Assembly: GCA_021732385.1 (NCBI GenBank)
Contig: JAKFVA010000024.1
Span: forward strand, 37,501-73,298
Source: Burkholderiales bacterium
GTDB taxonomy: Bacteria > Pseudomonadota > Gammaproteobacteria > Burkholderiales > Burkholderiaceae_C
Length of the DNA: 35,798 nucleotides
Direction of reading: 5' to 3'
Under the pieces are notes generated by a model, which was not told the origin of the DNA, did not search any database, and was given only the letters and a program-made list of their open reading frames with translations. This document shows positions 34,772 through 35,798 of the stretch, piece after piece; the stretch's first letter is position 1; each line of letters opens with the position of its first letter. Made by a program: the position numbers and the translations under genes.

Positions 34772-35707
34772 TTAAACCTTCGCCCGCGCCGCCGCCAGCT
34801 GCTGCTCTAGCTGTTTCACCAGTGCACGGGCCTCATCGCCCTCGGGAATCGGCCGGCCGCTGTCGCGCCAGTCAATCGCGCTTTTAAAACCCTCGACCTG
34901 CGCCTGCCGCCGAAACCACATGCCCTCGGGGTTGTGGCGGGTGATGCCGTCGAACACGGTGGCAAACATTTGCGTCTGCTCCAGCCCCATTGCCAGCCAT
35001 ACCTGGTTGATGACCAGCTTGTGCATCATGAGCTGCGATTTGGGTACCCCAGCGATGCGCTCGGCCAGCGCGTTGGTGGCACTGTCCAGCTCAGCCGCAG
35101 GCACAGCCATATTGGCCAGCCCCCATTCGGCAGCTTGGCTGCCCGTGATGGTGTCGCCCGTGAACATGAGTTGCTTGGCGCGCATGGCGCCCAGCCGGTA
35201 AGTCCACATTGCCGTGGTGGGGCAGCCCCAGACGCGCGTGGGCATGTAGCCAATCTTGGCGTCGTCCTCCATCACCAGCAAGTCGCAGCACAGCGCAATG
35301 TCGCTGCCGCCGGCCACGGCGTAGCCCTGCACCTTGGCAATGGTGGGCTTGCTGCAACGCCACAGCGACATGAATTCCTCGGTATGGCGCTTCATCAGCG
35401 CGTAGTCGACCATCGGGTCCCACGGCGTTTTTTCCTGGCGGCAAGGGTGGTCGGCGGTGATGTTGGCGGGATCTATGCCTTCAGCGTATTCGTTCAGGTC
35501 ATAACCGGCGCAAAAGGCCCGGCCTTCGCCCTCGACCACGATCACATGCACGGCGTCTTGCGCCTCGGCCCATTCGACGGCCTGGCGAATATCGCGCGGC
35601 ATGGTGCTGCTGATGGCGTTGAGTTTTTCGGGGCGGTTCAGGCGCAGCCGGGCGATGCGTGGCTGGCGGGCATCCTGCGCCACGGTGACGGTGTGAAAGT
35701 CGGGCAT
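34772..35707 (-). CDS. Crotonase-family (enoyl-CoA hydratase/isomerase-like) protein
   Basis: A 311-residue crotonase-fold protein. The CoA-binding and oxyanion-hole segments are [39 protein letters not shown] and [20 protein letters not shown]. The two catalytic glutamates of classic hydratase appear changed: the GGxxE position is Asp (AGGSD), and the second lies in [17 protein letters not shown] without Glu. This suggests a variant such as an isomerase, hydrolase or other acyl-CoA enzyme. An insertion near residues 82-105 ([20 protein letters not shown]) is unusual. AGGAG before the ATG supports the start at 35707. No linked pathway genes are visible to tell its substrate. Confidence 0.88.
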   Translation of the reverse strand: MPDFHTVTVAQDARQPRIARLRLNRPEKLNAISSTMPRDIRQAVEWAEAQDAVHVIVVEGEGRAFCAGYDLNEYAEGIDPANITADHPCRQEKTPWDPMVDYALMKRHTEEFMSLWRCSKPTIAKVQGYAVAGGSDIALCCDLLVMEDDAKIGYMPTRVWGCPTTAMWTYRLGAMRAKQLMFTGDTITGSQAAEWGLANMAVPAAELDSATNALAERIAGVPKSQLMMHKLVINQVWLAMGLEQTQMFATVFDGITRHNPEGMWFRRQAQVEGFKSAIDWRDSGRPIPEGDEARALVKQLEQQLAAARAKV

Positions 35708-35751
35708 GGGGTCTCCTGGTCGATGCGCAAGTCCATGGCTTGCAAAGCTCC

Positions 35752-35780
35752 ACTATAGAAAATCCAGGCATCACTGCCTG
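35752..35780 (-). promoter_or_regulatory. Possible promoter and operator of the crotonase-like gene
   Basis: On the minus strand TATAGT (35757-35752) could be a -10 box, 45-50 bases before the start codon. Seven bases upstream is the inverted repeat CAGGCA-N4-TGCCTG (35765-35780), well placed for a repressor that blocks the -35 region. No convincing -35 hexamer is seen. Confidence 0.35.
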
Positions 35781-35798
35781 TCGTAACAACGACATGGC

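Overview
The window reads as chromosomal DNA of a betaproteobacterium, most likely a member of the Comamonadaceae (Rhodoferax/Polaromonas-like). This placement is an inference from moderately high GC, the style of the proteins (Uup, HemE, PriA, phasin, IorAB-type oxidoreductase, PaiB) and short intergenic repeats of a kind I recall from that family. No tRNA, rRNA, CRISPR, transposase, integrase or phage gene was seen.

Layout. (1) 1-1143, minus: a two-subunit molybdenum hydroxylase of the isoquinoline 1-oxidoreductase type; the large subunit runs off the left edge. (2) 1291-3952, plus: ABC-F ATPase Uup and a histidine-phosphatase-family protein. (3) 3945-8448: a lipid A remodelling locus. A PmrAB-like two-component system (minus) is divergent from a PAP2 phosphatase and an EptA/MCR-like phosphoethanolamine transferase (plus). 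A textbook-like PmrA box, CTTAAG-N5-CTTAAG, lies in the 63-bp divergent gap. (4) 8449-10548: a decayed stretch with a frameshifted mini-lipoprotein, a perfect hairpin and tandem repeats, then a secreted four-cysteine protein, an unknown cytosolic protein and a PaiB-type FMN-binding protein.

(5) 10555-25823 is the most interesting part and looks like one nitrogen-scavenging island for one-carbon nitrogen compounds. On the minus strand lie cyanase (cynS), an NrtABD/CynABD-type ABC transporter, a PAS histidine kinase with a NarL-type regulator, a DUF1348 protein and a MocR-type regulator. Divergent from mocR is a complete eight-gene Nit1C cluster: MSMEG_0572/Sll0783 protein, Nit6803-type nitrilase, MSMEG_0568 radical SAM protein, MSMEG_0567 GNAT, Sll0787 AIR-synthase-like protein, MSMEG_0565 glycosyltransferase, MSMEG_0570 protein and MSMEG_0569 flavin oxidoreductase. 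Nit1C has been linked to growth on cyanide, but the chemistry of most members is unknown. The mocR-Nit1C gap carries several copies of TTGATYGCA, three of them at an exact 13-bp period, and a sigma-54-like -24/-12 element before the first Nit1C gene.

(6) 26092-29948: a creatininase-family amidohydrolase (minus), then a DsbD/ScsB-like thiol-disulfide transporter and a secreted redoxin ending in a strong terminator. (7) 30041-35707: a possible 48-residue ORF, hemE, priA (non-ATG start, with a perfect DnaA box upstream), a phasin gene and a crotonase-family gene (minus).

How it may work together (inference): cyanate is imported by the CynABD-type transporter and split by cyanase to ammonia and CO2, while Nit1C handles cyanide or a cyanide-derived nitrile. 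The kinase/NarL pair probably controls the cyn operon and MocR controls Nit1C.
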